Shown piece after piece: positions 1 through 12,415 of a stretch of DNA of 64,000 bases (position 1 is its first letter; the number at the start of each line of letters is the position of its first letter). The position numbers and the translations under genes are program-made. Under the pieces are notes generated by a model, which was not told where the DNA came from, made no database searches, and was given only the letters and a program-made list of their open reading frames with translations. The stretch comes from Parapristionchus giblindavisi (lineage: Eukaryota; Nematoda; Chromadorea; Rhabditida; Diplogasteridae), in the NCBI GenBank assembly GCA_943737045.1, contig CALSFV010000286.1:382501-446500 (forward strand), given 5' to 3'.

Positions 1-104
1 AACAGAGGACTAGGAGACGTATTTTTCAAAACTCGTCTCCAGGCCCAGAATGGTGGCAAACTCGTCTCAAGTTCAGGGTAGTCATGCCTATGGCTGCATC
101 TTCG

Positions 105-758
105 GGGGGGGGGGGGCGATCATTTCGGCAACGATCATTTCGGCAACGGATCATAAATCTGTTGGGAGATGGCCTATGACAACATAAGTTGTTTCATTGT
201 TATCAGTGGGAGTGTACGGTATTGTGCTACCGTAACCGTCGGGAATCGCGAACTAATTTTTTTCATTCGACCCATGACCCGGGGTTCATGGTTGAAAATG
301 GCCGAAGTCGAAAAATTCATGATGCTCCGAGACCAAATACTAGTTGCGATTATATCAATAGTGAGCCAACTTTATCTTTCTGTATACCGTAACCCGAACT
401 ACAGTAATCTAGCTACCGTACCCTACTATATTATAGCGAAATTCACATCAAATCCCGGTTCGATTACGGTAGTTCGGGTTACGGTATTCAGAAAGATAAA
501 AGTTGGGTCACTATTCATATAATAGCAACCAGTATTTGGTCTCGGAACGTGAATTTTTCGACTTCGGCCATTTTCAACCATGAACCCCGGGTCATGGGTC
601 GAATGAAAAAAATTAGTTCGCGATTCCCGACGGTTACGGTAGCACAATACCGTACACTCCCACTGATAACAATGATACAACTTTTGTTCCCATAGGCCAT
701 CTCCCAACAGATTTATGATCCGTTGCCGAAATGATCGTTGCCGAAATGATCGCCCCCC
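105..758. mobile_element. Foldback element with 9-bp target duplication
   Basis: Two long inverted arms, roughly 105-425 and 440-758, meet near position 430. Each arm carries a doubled GATCATTTCGGCAAC motif just inside a terminal G run (12 G on the left, 6 C on the right). Both ends are flanked by GCATCTTCG (96-104 and 759-767), a 9-bp direct repeat that fits a target-site duplication. Nine-base duplications are typical of Mutator-like elements, so a non-autonomous MULE-type foldback is the best guess. The open frames in the arms mirror each other and code for nothing I recognise. Confidence 0.75.
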
Positions 759-909
759 GCATCTTCGAACGGCACCGGTCCCAAGTAGGTATCATATCAG
801 GAACCATGCGCACCTGAGTTGCAAAAATGGGCCGAATGTCACGCTGGGCGGAGTCTTGGAGGACCAATGAGAGTGGAGGGGGCGGGGCCTAGACAATTCG
901 GAAACCGAC

Positions 910-1300
910 ATTTCGGCATAACTCGGCTCATAGAGGTCCTAGAAACTTGGGATGTGTATCATTGTGATCAGCATCAGTAACACTATCGTAATCTACCGTA
1001 ACCCAGTTCGGTGGGTCAGATCGGGGCATAACTCGGTTCGTATGGGTCATAGAAACACGAGATGGGTATCAATGTGATCAGCATCAGCAACTCTACCGTA
1101 ATCTACCGTAACCCGGTTCGGTGGGTCAGTTCAAGTGCGGTGGGTCAGATTTCACTAAAAATTGTCGGAACAGCCACTACTTGTGCGAAATCATTTTCGG
1201 CTATTGTAAACTGCAGTAATCTACCGTAACCCGGTTCGGTGGGTCAGATCAAGTGCGGTGGGTCAGATTTCACTAAAAATTGACGGAATGGCCACTATCG
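910..1300. repeat. Imperfect tandem repeat of about 110 bp
   Basis: Two consecutive units (about 914-1020 and 1024-1130) share CGGCATAACTCGG, GTGATCAGCATCAG and CTACCGTAACCC blocks. A related third segment (1132-1211) and a further partial copy (1212-1296) repeat GGTTCGGTGGGTCAGAT and TTTCACTAAAAATTG. No coding signal was seen. Confidence 0.6.
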
Positions 1301-1679
1301 ATTTTTGTAGCAAATGTGTCAAAAATATCCTATCACAAGTGTATTCAATCGATCTGTCGTCGATAGTAGACGTATCAAATGGTACGGATCGTACATACAT
1401 GTATTTGAAATACTATGAATAATAGAGCATATTTAACTATGTAATACTTTATCCGTTATTCAAAACTTAAGATATTAAATGCTAATAAATTTTATTTTCT
1501 ATGATGGACGGGTATGTGTGATAAAAGAATATTTATTATCTATTATAATATATTATATTTATTGCATTCAAACAATGTTTAGCTTTTAATATCTTAAGTT
1601 TAGTGCAAAAAAATACATTTTCTACAATGATTTTAAATCGCGGTTTCCACCGCGATTCAATAAAACTAAAAGAACCCCT

Positions 1680-2715
1680 ACCACAAGGGAGTGCGGATAC
1701 AGTAGAGGGCCTTCTTTGAGGGCTACGAGTCCTCAAATAAAAGATGTTCATTTGGCTTCAGAGAGTATGCATAAACCGTATTCTCTCAAGTTAAATAAAA
1801 GTAGAAGAATCGCAACGAAATTTAACAAACAGTAGTGTAACAGTGCATAAATCGTATGCTCTCAAGTTAAATAAAAGTAAAAGAATCTTTTCACCCAAAT
1901 GGGCGCCTTTTATTTTGCGCTAGCAATTGACGGCAAAGACAAATAATGCGTATTGCCGCTTTGCCAACCATTATTTGAGGGAACTACTATGCACACTTCT
2001 AATTTATTGTTCTTGTATTTATCAATTGGCACTGTATTGGAATTATTTACACTCCATTTCATTAATATTTTTGAATTGAGCATCGTGTCTTTTTACATTA
2101 CATTTAAATACTTTATCGAGATCAACTAAACGGTGGATCTGTAGTGACAAGAGATGGTTCCACTGATCCTAGTTGAGCGCAACTTTCATAAAGTCCGTCA
2201 GCCCGTGTCTCTTTATATTAATTCATTCATTTTTCAATTATATTGTCTTATCGTTAAATGAAATGTGCAATGAGGAAATGATTCTCATAGTAAGATATTC
2301 TCGCATAATTTCAGAGGATCCATAGATATATTGTTATATTCGCTGTTCAAGTAACAGGTTTATGCGCATACGACATCAGTTTGCTGTGATTGACTTTATA
2401 AGAATTCATTCTATTCTTCACTAAACTAATCTTCGACGCATATTAGTCTCTGCCGCGCCACTTCGAAATCGCTAGCGCAAAATAAAAGGCGCCCATTTGG
2501 GTGAAAAGATTCTTTTACTTTTATTTAACTTGAGAGCATACGATTTATGCACTGTTACACTACTGTTTGTTAAATTTCGTTGCGATTCTTCTACTTTTAT
2601 TTAACTTGAGAGAATACGGTTTATGCATACTCTCTGAAGCCAAATGAACATCTTTTATTTGAGGACTCGTAGCCCTCAAAGAAGGCCCTCTACTGTATCC
2701 GCACTCCCTTGTGGT
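1680..2715. mobile_element. 1.04-kb foldback element
   Basis: Terminal inverted arms of about 245 bp (1680-1926 and 2466-2715) are nearly identical in reverse complement. They start at ACCACAAGGGAGTGCGG and end with its complement. The roughly 540-bp loop has no convincing open frame. The element ends about 105 bp upstream of the first recognisable GT92 exon and may lie in that gene's 5' intron or promoter. No clear target duplication was found. A short palindrome, AATCGCGG...CCGCGATT, lies just outside at about 1635-1658. Confidence 0.7.
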
Positions 2716-2820
2716 TTATTGATTGTCTTTGATACATAAGTTCGTGGTCACGTTTAGATATCAATATCGCAATCCTTAACACAGTTATTTCTTTGACACA
2801 GACAATTTGTCATCGTTTAG

Positions 2821-5800
2821 GTGACAGTGATTGTGAATGGCACCCGACACGTGACCATACCCGTTCATTCAAGACCAAAACCGAAACCGGGAACCTTACA
2901 GGCAAGCTTTTGCGTTTATTGATATGGTTCAAAACCCGTGAAAGTTGCTACACTTCTGTGTTGCACTGAAGATTGTGCATAACATATTTTTTTCAAAACT
3001 TCGTTTTGAATTGTGTTAGAAGAAGAAAATAAATAATATTAAGTCCTTTATTTTAGGTGTGCGTGATGCCTCTATACTTCTACCACGATTGGCCCTATCT
3101 CATCATGTATTTTGAAATGTGGAAGAAACACTCACCACATTTCACTATTTATATTCATTCAGTGACTAAAAGTGTATTACAAGTGTTGAAATACTACGAG
3201 AAAGAGGTGAGACCATCATTAAAAGTAGCATAAACTTTTTTTAAAGGCTCACCCCAAGCTAATTTTACTCTCCGTATTGGCAATGCTCTCTCGTAAACAA
3301 AGAAAGCGAGAGAGTGTGGCCAGAGCGAAGAGTTTCAAATTTGCTTGAGGTGTCCATCATTTCATTTACTTTTTGAATAGCCATAATCAAGCATTGGGAA
3401 TGGAATGGTTTCAAATAAATTACTGATTAGTCTGGGCGTGTTGAGGTCCCATACGATGGGACCTCAGCACGCCACTATCTTGAATATACTTCTATCTTGA
3501 ATAATTCTTTGTTCATCTTCTGAGCACTATTGAAGACTATCTCAACTTTTGAGGGGAAAACTATATTGTATTAAGTAAACTATATTTACAGGGCCTTCTA
3601 ACGATAGTCCAGTGGCCGATATTACCCGTAAGAGAAGGAGACGAAGATGCTAATAAGTAAGGCTCTATTGGATTACAATTTTTCAGAAGAGAAGTTACTC
3701 CTCCTAAGCTTGATAGGTCACTTTTCTTTTCGCAGCTTTTGAACAGAACACTATTTGCAATGCACTCTTATCTGGCTTATCTGGCTTTAAAAATGTCTCC
3801 GCCCAGAAAACCAATTTGCACTTTGTTTAGTTATGTTTCATTCAATTTATATGTCAGGCCAAAACTTTATTCATTCGATGCATAGGCCATTCTAATGGTA
3901 GAAAATAATAAATAAAAATATAGAATATAAAAATATTGTATTGTACGTTATAAAAATTTTTAATATCAGAAAAAAGATTTGAAAAAAAGTAAAATTCAGT
4001 ACTCTCCGCAATTTTAGGGGTGCCAATAATTTGGTCGAAGTGGTGCCAATAATTTGGTGGATCGTAAAAGTTGACTCTAAAATTTGGCTACCAGACAAGC
4101 CCCACTTTTAAAGTTGAGTTTAAAATTTTACTTTTAAAGTTTAAAATTTTAGACTAAAATAACAGCCCCACTTCGAACCAAATTATTGGCTCAACCACCA
4201 AATTATTGACCCAACTTAAAAGTGGGGCTTGTCTGGTAGCCAAATTTTAGGCACCCAAAAATGTTCGACCAAATTATTGGCCCACCTAAAATTGCGGAGC
4301 TTAGTACGATTAGTACGATATTCTCCTTCATGAATCCTTGCAGATCAATCTATCGAGTATCTCCAATGGTATCATTGACTGATTGTATGCTCCGATCTGA
4401 AGGAGAATTCAATGTCAATGTTGATATCGATGAGTATATTCATATACGGTGTGCATTTAATTTTTTATTTATCTCATTCGAAAAAAAGGAGAATTTTCAT
4501 TAATAGAAGTAACAAAAATACTCCAAGATAATCTAGAATACCGTAATAGACAAGGTGGAGAGGTCAATTAACTTTTTTTTAAATTCTGATGATCTCGAGA
4601 TATTTTCAGGAGCGGTGAAACGTTATTAGACTATGCCCGGAAGATCAGCGAAGAACATCCTGATCTAGGATCGATATACTTCTATCACTTCGCCCTTAGT
4701 GTAAGTACCTTTGGAGATGGACATTTTTCATTGATCTCTATCATCTAGAAAACTATCCCTATGAATGAATTATCCGAGCTATAACAATTTAAAAGCATAT
4801 ATTTTTTTCATATTTGTCTGCGAAAGAGTGTGGTATTTTGCCACAATTTTTTTAATGAAATTCCAGATTCCCGTAATGAACGAGTCATTTGATTCGTTGA
4901 CGAAAGCGATCATACAGAATAAATATGCATTTGGAAAGGTATTTTATTATTCATTAATAGACGATCAAAACACGGGCAAATAGTCAGACACCGAAAAAAA
5001 ATTTGTATCGATTTCAATGTCATGATTTTCTCATTTGATAGAGAGAAAAAACTTTTTTATTAAAGAGTCTATATCTCCCTTCACGATCGAGATTCTTCAA
5101 GACCCACAGTGTTTTCGAATATGTCGGACGCTTCAAGGAGTTTACGGTGAGTTTGAGATACCAACGGTGTCTAAATGGTGTTTGATATACTATGAGGGGG
5201 GGGAAGAATAGACTGTTCTCTAGCTCTCTAGTCATAAAAACGAATGATACAGACCAATAGTGTGGGTGAATTGAGTAGAAAACTCATTTTAAATATTTTT
5301 TTAAAGTAAAAAATTTGGCAATATGTATTTCAGCCTCCCGCTTCGGAAGCGATCATGCTGCATGCGAGAAACACATATCGATCAGGAAAGGGCATGGAAA
5401 TAATGAAATTGTAAGTGTAAACTTCGTTACTCTCGTAGTCAATAATATAAACGTAGGCCATTTGATAAGAAAAAAATGCAAATGAGAGCTCGTATCATCG
5501 CTTCGAAGATATTCAAGAATAATGTCCCCGTATACGACTCAATTCTACTCAAAGACGTGATCGAACGATGCTTTGACAAGTGAGCCACAATGCCTAACTC
5601 TGGTATTTCAAATCTAGTAGTCTACTTATCATTACCATTTGAAGTAGTCGTGTAAGTCTATTTCAAGTTGTGTATAATACAGTAATGCATTTCGTCCTTC
5701 ACCAGTAGTAAACTTCACGTCAGTGACATATTTTAAGTAGATTGCTAGTTTTGAAATATCAAAGAATCATTGATAACATTAAATAATTGGGCCGAATCAT

Positions 5801-5974
5801 GATAACGAAATATTCACAATCTCAAAATTACATGTTTGCAGACAAATCAATGAGCGTACATCGATTGGTGCAGCACCTCCAGTCATTCCTGTATTGTGTA
5901 ATGAAGAACTCGAACCATATGAACAATGGATACATGGAATTGAATCGATTCATTCCAGATTTATTGCTGTTTGA
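2821..5974 (+). CDS. GT92-family glycosyltransferase (DUF23), 5' end missing
   Basis: Ten exons join in frame: 2821-2901, 3057-3206, 3592-3656, 4344-4448, 4610-4700, 4867-4938, 5066-5146, 5334-5410, 5457-5579, 5842-5974, about 325 residues ending in TGA. Family hallmarks appear in the expected order: VCVMPLYFYHDWPYL, then VQWPILP, then SIYRVSP...LTDCMLRS, the NVDIDEY acidic metal-binding motif, LLDYARKI...HPDLGS, and a conserved histidine (IMLHARN) near the C-terminus. GT92 enzymes are Golgi type II membrane proteins; some nematode members add galactose to N-glycan core fucose. The signal anchor and start were not found; the upstream foldback element may separate or destroy them. The first intron, 2902-3056, appears to be GC-AG. 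Two small MITEs lie in its introns. Intact or decayed cannot be settled without the 5' end. Confidence 0.8.
3243..3357. mobile_element. Hairpin MITE, family A, copy 1
   Basis: An imperfect palindrome of about 110 bp in a GT92 intron. The centre carries GCAATGCTCTCTCG...CGAGAGAGTGTGGC, and the outer ends carry CACCCCAAGC and GCTTGAGGTG. Related copies lie at about 28973, 35753 and 62252. The size, palindromy and dispersal to introns fit a miniature inverted-repeat element. Confidence 0.65.
4004..4299. mobile_element. MITE with CTCCGCAATTTTAGG ends
   Basis: A palindromic insertion of about 296 bp in a GT92 intron. Terminal CTCCGCAATTTTAGG is matched by CCTAAAATTGCGGAG. Inside are several copies of CCAATAATTTGG and the inverted pair CTACCAGACAAGCCCCAC / GTGGGGCTTGTCTGGTAG. 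It has no coding capacity. Confidence 0.65.
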
Positions 5975-7302
5975 CCAAAAATAATAGTAGTAGGCTTTTT
6001 TTCTATTACGATTATTCCTATAACGGGTTGGGAGTATTTCCAGCAACTCTATTTTTGGAATGAAGATTAGTATCTGTTTGATTTTATCTGTATATAGTAT
6101 ATACGACTCTCTTATTCTTTTTGATTGTTTACTTTCTGCTTCAAGATTGTTAATCATCATAATGCTCGTTGATTGTTTCCGAAAATAACAGTTAAATAGA
6201 TAAAATGCTTTTTTTTCACAAAAATGCGTTTTGCAAAGTTTTTTTTTCTCGGCTTTTCCGATGGCCCTTCTCAAGGATGATTTACACCAACAGCTTCAAA
6301 GTTTCCCGATCACTCGCACTCTCACTATCAATAATATATTTCCAATATATCGTCTAATAGAGGGACAATTGTACCTATCGCAATAAAATATCGTATTTCG
6401 AAATACTAAACGATAAGGACTGTTTGTCGCTTTGACGGTTGATTTTGAAATCATTTTATCATTCATTCAGTATACTTCATTCTCTTTTTTTCCATTTTCT
6501 TCGACCATTATTCAATCAAGTTCTAGTTTCTCAAAATCGTTCAAAATTAACTTTAAAAAAAAAAAAAACTTTTCCCTTTTTGTTTCGCTGCTGCCATAAT
6601 TTATTTGAATAACTATCTTTAGTTGATCTATTTATTTGATCAGATATAATTGTTCCTTTTTCCAAGACTCATCCGTAGCTCCCAAACTTCCACTGCACCA
6701 AAAATAATATCGTTACCTAATCGTTACCTTAGCGACAGACATTCATTTTCAATTTTCAATTTTCCTCTATTTTCGGTTATTAAATAAAGAATGAGAATAA
6801 CTACTACTCACACAGAAAATTCTCTTACTTTTCAATTTCTTATAACTTATATTTCTTATTTTTAAGAAATAATACAAGAAAGGGGCGGAGTTTACAATAA
6901 GAAATCAATTTCTTATCTTCGAATTTCTTATAAATAAGAAATGCATGATGATTTTAATGTCAGAAATACATTTCTTATTCTTCATATTTCTTATATTTAA
7001 GAAAATTGCCTTTGAATTTCTTATTTTTAAGAGAAATTCTGAATTTTCTTACTTTTTCAATTTCTTATATTTAATTTATTTTCGTTTTTTATTTTCTTTT
7101 TTTAAAATAATTAATTCCATGGATTAACTTTGGAATAACGTTAGTCAATGATCCAAATGTTGTGTTACTTATTTGTTGTGCGCAACAATGCATACGTAAT
7201 AATTGCGGGAAAATTTGGCCTTCAAACAGATCTATTTTTCGTGCTGTTGCTACGTCGTTTTCACATCGTTTTCTTGTTCGTTATACTCGTTACTCTTCTA
7301 TG
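5975..7302. repeat. Intergenic; degenerate TTTCTTATATTTAAGAAAT repeats
   Basis: No gene was supported between the GT92 stop and the next foldback. A candidate polyadenylation signal AATAAA lies at 6382-6387. From about 6800 to 7080 the sequence is a run of degenerate TTTCTTAT and ATAAGAAAT words, which makes a self-complementary AT-rich block. The open frame on the minus strand at 5828-6274 overlaps the last GT92 exon and is not credible. Confidence 0.5.
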
Positions 7303-7811
7303 TTACAGTCCTGCAGAATCGCCCCATTAACAGGCGATCTCCGCGACACGCGGCGATCGCCATTGTAGCCATGCTCTTATATGCTCTTCTGGAATTGTTT
7401 TAGGTGTCTCAAATACGTTTTCGATAATCTATTCTGTCGTATTCATATTATGCACATGAGAAAAGAATCGAAAACAATTTTAAAATGAATGAAAATCAAT
7501 TTTAAAAATATGGCACAGCAATACCGTGGTGTGGTGTAATACCGTAATGCGCGTGGGAGAATTGAGAATTCCAATTTATTTTTCCAGTTTCATAGTGTGA
7601 TAATTTTTAAAAAAATGATTTTCATTAATTTTAAAATAGTTTTCGATTCTTTTCTCATGTGCATAATATGAATACGACAGAATAGATTATCGAAAACGTA
7701 TTTGAGACACCTAAAACAATTCCAGAAGAGCATATAAGAGCATGGCGACAATGGCGATCGCCGCGTGTCGCGGAGATCGCCTGTTAATGGGGCGATTCTG
7801 CAGGACTGTAA
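7303..7811. mobile_element. Foldback element, 509 bp
   Basis: Near-perfect inverted arms of about 205 bp (7303-7510 and 7605-7811) start TTACAGTCCTGCAGAATCG and end with its complement. They surround a short AT-rich loop. Each arm contains a small GC-rich palindrome, GGCGATC...GATCGCC. Small open frames in the left arm are unlikely to be genes. Confidence 0.7.
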
Positions 7812-8194
7812 ATTGTTCCGATTATACGCTGAATAAATGGGTCAATTTTGGTTCATTGGAGCAATTTATTCCTCGCGAAAATGATGATTTTTGTTAAATG
7901 GAAATATTTTGGCCTAATGTATTTCAATATAGGAGATTCGATGAAAAGAAAAACAATGAAAAGAAAGAAAAATAACGAAAATGGCCGGCTCGCTCACAAT
8001 CCCGTTTGATCGGCCTGATCCGTTCAGATCCATTCACACCGTTCATGATACAACTATTTTTACATGTACGATATCTTTATCAAACATTCTTCTTTTCTCT
8101 TCTTTTGAATCTAATTTCATGTAGTCTTATTGTTAGTATTTCTATAATTGTTTAAAAGATTTTTAAAATTTTTTTTTGTAATTTCAGTTGATTC

Positions 8195-9490
8195 ATGGAG
8201 TTTAAGAAACGCCAGGAATATTCGATTGATAAAAGTGGAGAGTTCTACCAAATCTCTCAGGGTAGGACAGGATTCGTAAGAGGGTTACAGTATTTATTAG
8301 GATAGTCTTTCTCATATTTCACATTTTTTAAACGAAAGATGAAGCAGCTGCATTCAAAATTCTACAGTAGGAAAAAAGCCACAAGGCATAGCAATCGCTT
8401 TCAACAGAGAAAGAGGATCCAAAGAAATTGAAAAAAAACAGTCCGATTACTTTTGAGATACTCTAATAATGAATATTTCAGACGAATTTGTTCATTGTTC
8501 TTATGCAAATCCTACATTCATTACATTAATGAACGGGTTTGTCTTTTCTGCGATTTTATTGAAAATTAAACCGTAAAAATATTGAATTTAGAAATAAATG
8601 TACAGAGCAAGAAATTGAATATGACATGTCATTCGGAATTGTGGATAATTCGTTCTTTTTGAAAAAGGTTAATTTCGATATGAAAATGTTCGATAAAATC
8701 AATATTCAGGGTGAAATAATAAAGAAAGCTGGGCTAAGAAATGATGACATCGTAGTCTCTAATTCTGTAAAAGTAAAAGAAAATAATTGTATAAGATAAT
8801 TAATTAATATTTTGCAGATTGAAAAAGGAATAAAAGTTCATTTCAATTGGTTTTGCCTCCATTATTTCATTGAAAGAGATGATTATCCATATTTCTCATT
8901 TTCTATTCCAATCAATGAAGATTATCGATCAAAAGGTGGAATCAAATTTAACGTTTCAATTAATGAACTAAAGAAGCATGGTCAAATTCATGTTCATGAG
9001 TAAGAAAAAATTGAACTTTATTAACAAATTGTTCTAAATGAATTTCCAGTAACTTCTTATTCGGCATAACTAATCTTGGAGAGAAGTCCACCATTCGTCG
9101 ATATCAATCAGATTCAGAAGAATAGATATTTGGAGAGAAAAACATTACCAAAGGTGTTGTTTAATTATTCGATCGATTCACTTTAGAATTATTACAGATT
9201 TATTGTCGATCGGTGATATTCAATAATCGGATATTTTATTTGACTTCCAAAGGAGATTTAATATCAGTGAATATGAATGATCTCTCGTATGAAAGAACAA
9301 GGACAAAGTAAGTAAAAAGATTTTGAATTATAAGAAGTTAAAGAAACTTTTTCAAGTTTGGAAGAATTCTCGATTATTGTTGGAATTGATGAGAATGGAA
9401 TGATGAATGTACAGACATACTGGTTCGAATCAACAGTTTATTTAGTCACGGCTAAACTACCAGAGAAGTATACAGTCAAAACGGAATAAA
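8195..9490 (+). pseudogene. Unrecognised small gene, probable frame break
   Basis: Exons 8195-8261, 8482-8536, 8592-8667, 8710-8766 and 8818-8999 join in phase from an ATG behind an ATTTCAG acceptor. They give about 145 residues beginning MEFKKRQEYSIDKSGEF. The next segment, from about 9051, reads in frame to a TAG near 9125. Two later exon-like segments (about 9200-9308 and 9358-9490) belong to another frame and give a chain with NNRIFYLTSKGDL and a C-terminal VGIDENGMMNVQTYWF, ending in TAA. Either the gene stops at 9125 or a +1 shift near 9065-9120 breaks it. No domain was recognised; alternating beta-strand-like segments are all that can be seen. The final codons lie inside the left arm of the large inverted repeat. 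Confidence 0.5.
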
Positions 9491-10883
9491 GTGAACGATA
9501 GGGCCTACTATAGACCACCATGGTCTAAAACTGTCTAAAACGGTGCCATAGAGCCTATATACCATCATTCACCTTGAAATTTTTAATATTGATGTTCTTA
9601 GGTGTGCTGATTCGATTGCAATCAAAATTAAATTTTGAAAAAATCTCTATCGATCGGTTTGAGCCGACAGTAAAATTTGCTAGACAAAAATGGTGTGGGG
9701 CTGTGGTGAAGGCATACTGTAGTTAGCCCTTCGTGACAAACTGCTTGGCATTTCGCTGATTTGTGATTAGAGTTTTTCTCATTTTGCTTTGTTTCTTCAC
9801 GTTTATCACTCGTTATATGTTATTTAAGTTGTTAATGCTCGCTAATAGGTACTGCTCATCCGTGTGATTGAACCCATTACAGGTTCGACTGCAATATTCG
9901 TCGTTCTGACCACCGGAGTCGCCAATTTCCATGTTGGATTCAGATGTGAGTTTCATTTTCAAAGTTATTTTGCATTGTTATGACAATAGCATCTAGTGGA
10001 GGCCATTACAGTGGCCCCGTATCGTTGTGTCGGTCTGTTGTTGTCGATCCGCTGCCGTTTGCCACACCTTGCTGCCGTAGCTCCATTGTATCTTTATCAG
10101 ATAAGTATATTTTCCGTCTTTTCATTGACTTTATGGTTAAATTCCTTCTTAAAATATCGAATTTATTTTGATGTTTCAATTATGAGTAATTAATATTCTG
10201 AACAGCAAGTTGCTTGTGGTAAACTACTTTCAGATTTTGGCTGAGCCTCCCAGCTGGCCAAAAGAAGTGTTCATTCGTTAGGGCATGTTTGTCTCTTCTA
10301 TCGGAGAGATGGTGGCAGGCGAGTGTAGATCTTCGAGGTATTTTTCTTATTGATTGGAAATAGATTGCTTTTATTGATTTGACACTTTTGTATTTCGGAA
10401 TTACGATGGTTTCGAATATTCGAATGGCACACATGATGTCTTAAATTCCTTTAAAGTACATTGCCCATAAGTTAAGCAATATAAGAATGATACTGATAGA
10501 TTGATTATTGATCAATGAGAGAAGATGGACATCTATAGTCGTTATTGCCATTTGTTTCAGAATATTTCTCGTCGTTTCATAGTTCCACCTCCTGCTTTTC
10601 GCAACTTCGACACTGGTAAGGTAAACATTTCAATTGGGGACTTACGAGTAGGGTGATGGTAGCCTGTTATAGCTTGGTTAAATCAGGAACAAGCAAAAAA
10701 TGCGATTAATGGATATCGTTCCATTTGATGGTATTATACACGCTAGACGTAGGCATTCTTAAAATCGTGAAATCCTTGTTTTGTTTGGTATCACGTAATA
10801 TCTCAATCACAGTAGATGATTATTGATTGTTGTTCTTTTAGATATGTGAATGTATCACGAAGAAGACGAGAGAACGACTGAAG

Positions 10884-10919
<36 letters not shown>

Positions 10920-12202
10920 CAAATTACTCATTTTATTTTCTATTTTCATTTATTTGCCACTGTTTTATTGATATCTTTAAGTTTTAATTATCGAATCACC
11001 AGACAAATCAGGCATCACAGTATCATTGTTTCTATTCATATTGCAGTTCATAATTTATTTAACTGAATAAAAGAATTTTTTTTCGACATGGACATTACAT
11101 AATTTTGATCTTTATTATTTGATCAGGAAAGAAACAAGATGAAGTATAAACAACGTTGAGCATCTACCAACGTCTTTAGTGGCCGATGGCTTCTCTAACG
11201 ATGATGAACCTGGCAATGGTGCTATTACTAATTTGAAGCAGGCATATTAAAAATATTGAAAGAACGAGGTAGTGAAGAATGCATAATGAGGATTACTGAC
11301 TTTATTGCGATCACTACTAATCGATAATGTGCTATAACTAGTCAAAGAGTCAAGGACTTACGATTTACGTTGTTTTGCAGGTGACACTTGTACTAAAGGT
11401 CTGAGAACGCGCCCGTCCGAACGGCAGGGAGAGATAATCTGAAAGTAGTTTACCACAAGCAACTTGCTGTTCAGAATATTAATTACTCATAATTGAAACA
11501 TCAAAATAAATTCGATATTTTAAGAAGGAATTTAACCATAAAGTCAATGAAAAGACGGAAAATATACTTATCTGATAAAGATACAATGGAGCTACGGCAG
11601 CAAGGTGTGGCAAACGGCAGCGGATCGACAACAACAGACCGACACAACGATACGGGGCCACTGTAATGGCCTCCACTAGATGCTATTGTCATAACAATGC
11701 AAAATAACTTTGAAAGTGAAACTCACATCTGAATCCAACATGGAAATTGGCGACTCCGGTGGTCAGAACGACGAATATTGCAGTCGAACCTGTAATGGGT
11801 TCAATCACACGGATGAGCAGTACCTATTAGCGAGCATTAACAACTTAAATAACATATAACGAGTGATAAACGTGAAGAAACAAAGCAAAATGAGAAAAAC
11901 TCTAATCACAAATCAGCGAAATGCCAAGCAGTTTGTCACGAAGGGCTAACTACAGTATGCCTTCACCACAGCCCCACACCATTTTTGTCTAGCAAATTTT
12001 ACTGTCGGCTCAAACCGATCGATAGAGATTTTTTCAAAATTTAATTTTGATTGCAATCGAATCAGCACACCTAAGAACATCAATATTAAAAATTTCAAGG
12101 TGAATGATGGTATATAGGCTCTATGGCACCGTTTTAGACAGTTTTAGACCATGGTGGTCTATAGTAGGCCCTATCGTTCACTTTATTCCGTTTTGACTGT
12201 AT
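9470..12202. mobile_element. 2.7-kb inverted repeat with 767-bp arms
   Basis: The left arm 9470-10236 and right arm 11436-12202 are the same length and, where compared, essentially identical in reverse complement. They flank a 1199-bp loop. The outer ends read ATACAGTCAAAACGGAATAA and its complement. The left end overlaps the last codons of the upstream gene. The loop holds a 31-C tract and no convincing gene. The arms contain exon-like stretches bounded by AG and GTGAGT (for example about 9883-9943), so the repeat may have copied part of a gene. Its class is unknown: it could be a foldback transposon or a recent inverted duplication. Confidence 0.7.
10887..10917. repeat. Poly-C tract (31 nt)
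   Basis: An uninterrupted run of C in the loop of the large inverted repeat. The length is probably unstable and may carry sequencing error. Confidence 0.9.
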
Positions 12203-12390
12203 TCCTCCCTCTCTCTCTATCGCTCCTTTAGCCTCGCTCTCTCTCTTCTATTTTTCTTCTCCATCCACCCTCTCCCTCTCCCTCTCCCTCTCCCTCTCCC
12301 TCTCCCTCTCCCTCTCCGTCCCTCTCTTCCTCTCCTCCCTCTCCCTCTCCGTCCCTCTCTTCCTCTCCTCCCTCTCCCTCTCATTCATCA
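12203..12390. repeat. CT-rich low-complexity block with (CTCCCT)n
   Basis: Pyrimidine-only sequence. At about 12264-12320 it is a clean CTCCCT hexamer array, then repeats of a longer unit containing CCGTCCCTCTCTTCCTCT. It directly abuts the right end of the large inverted repeat. Confidence 0.8.
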
Positions 12391-12415
12391 TTATCTTTCA
12401 ATAATCAGGCAAATA

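Noticed and set aside
5828..6274. 148-residue minus-strand open frame
   Set aside because: It overlaps the last GT92 exon on the opposite strand and has biased, low-complexity composition.
9980..11692. Identical 63- and 65-residue open frames at 9980-10193 (+) and 11479-11692 (-)
   Set aside because: They are the same sequence in the two inverted arms, with no start context or homology supporting a protein.
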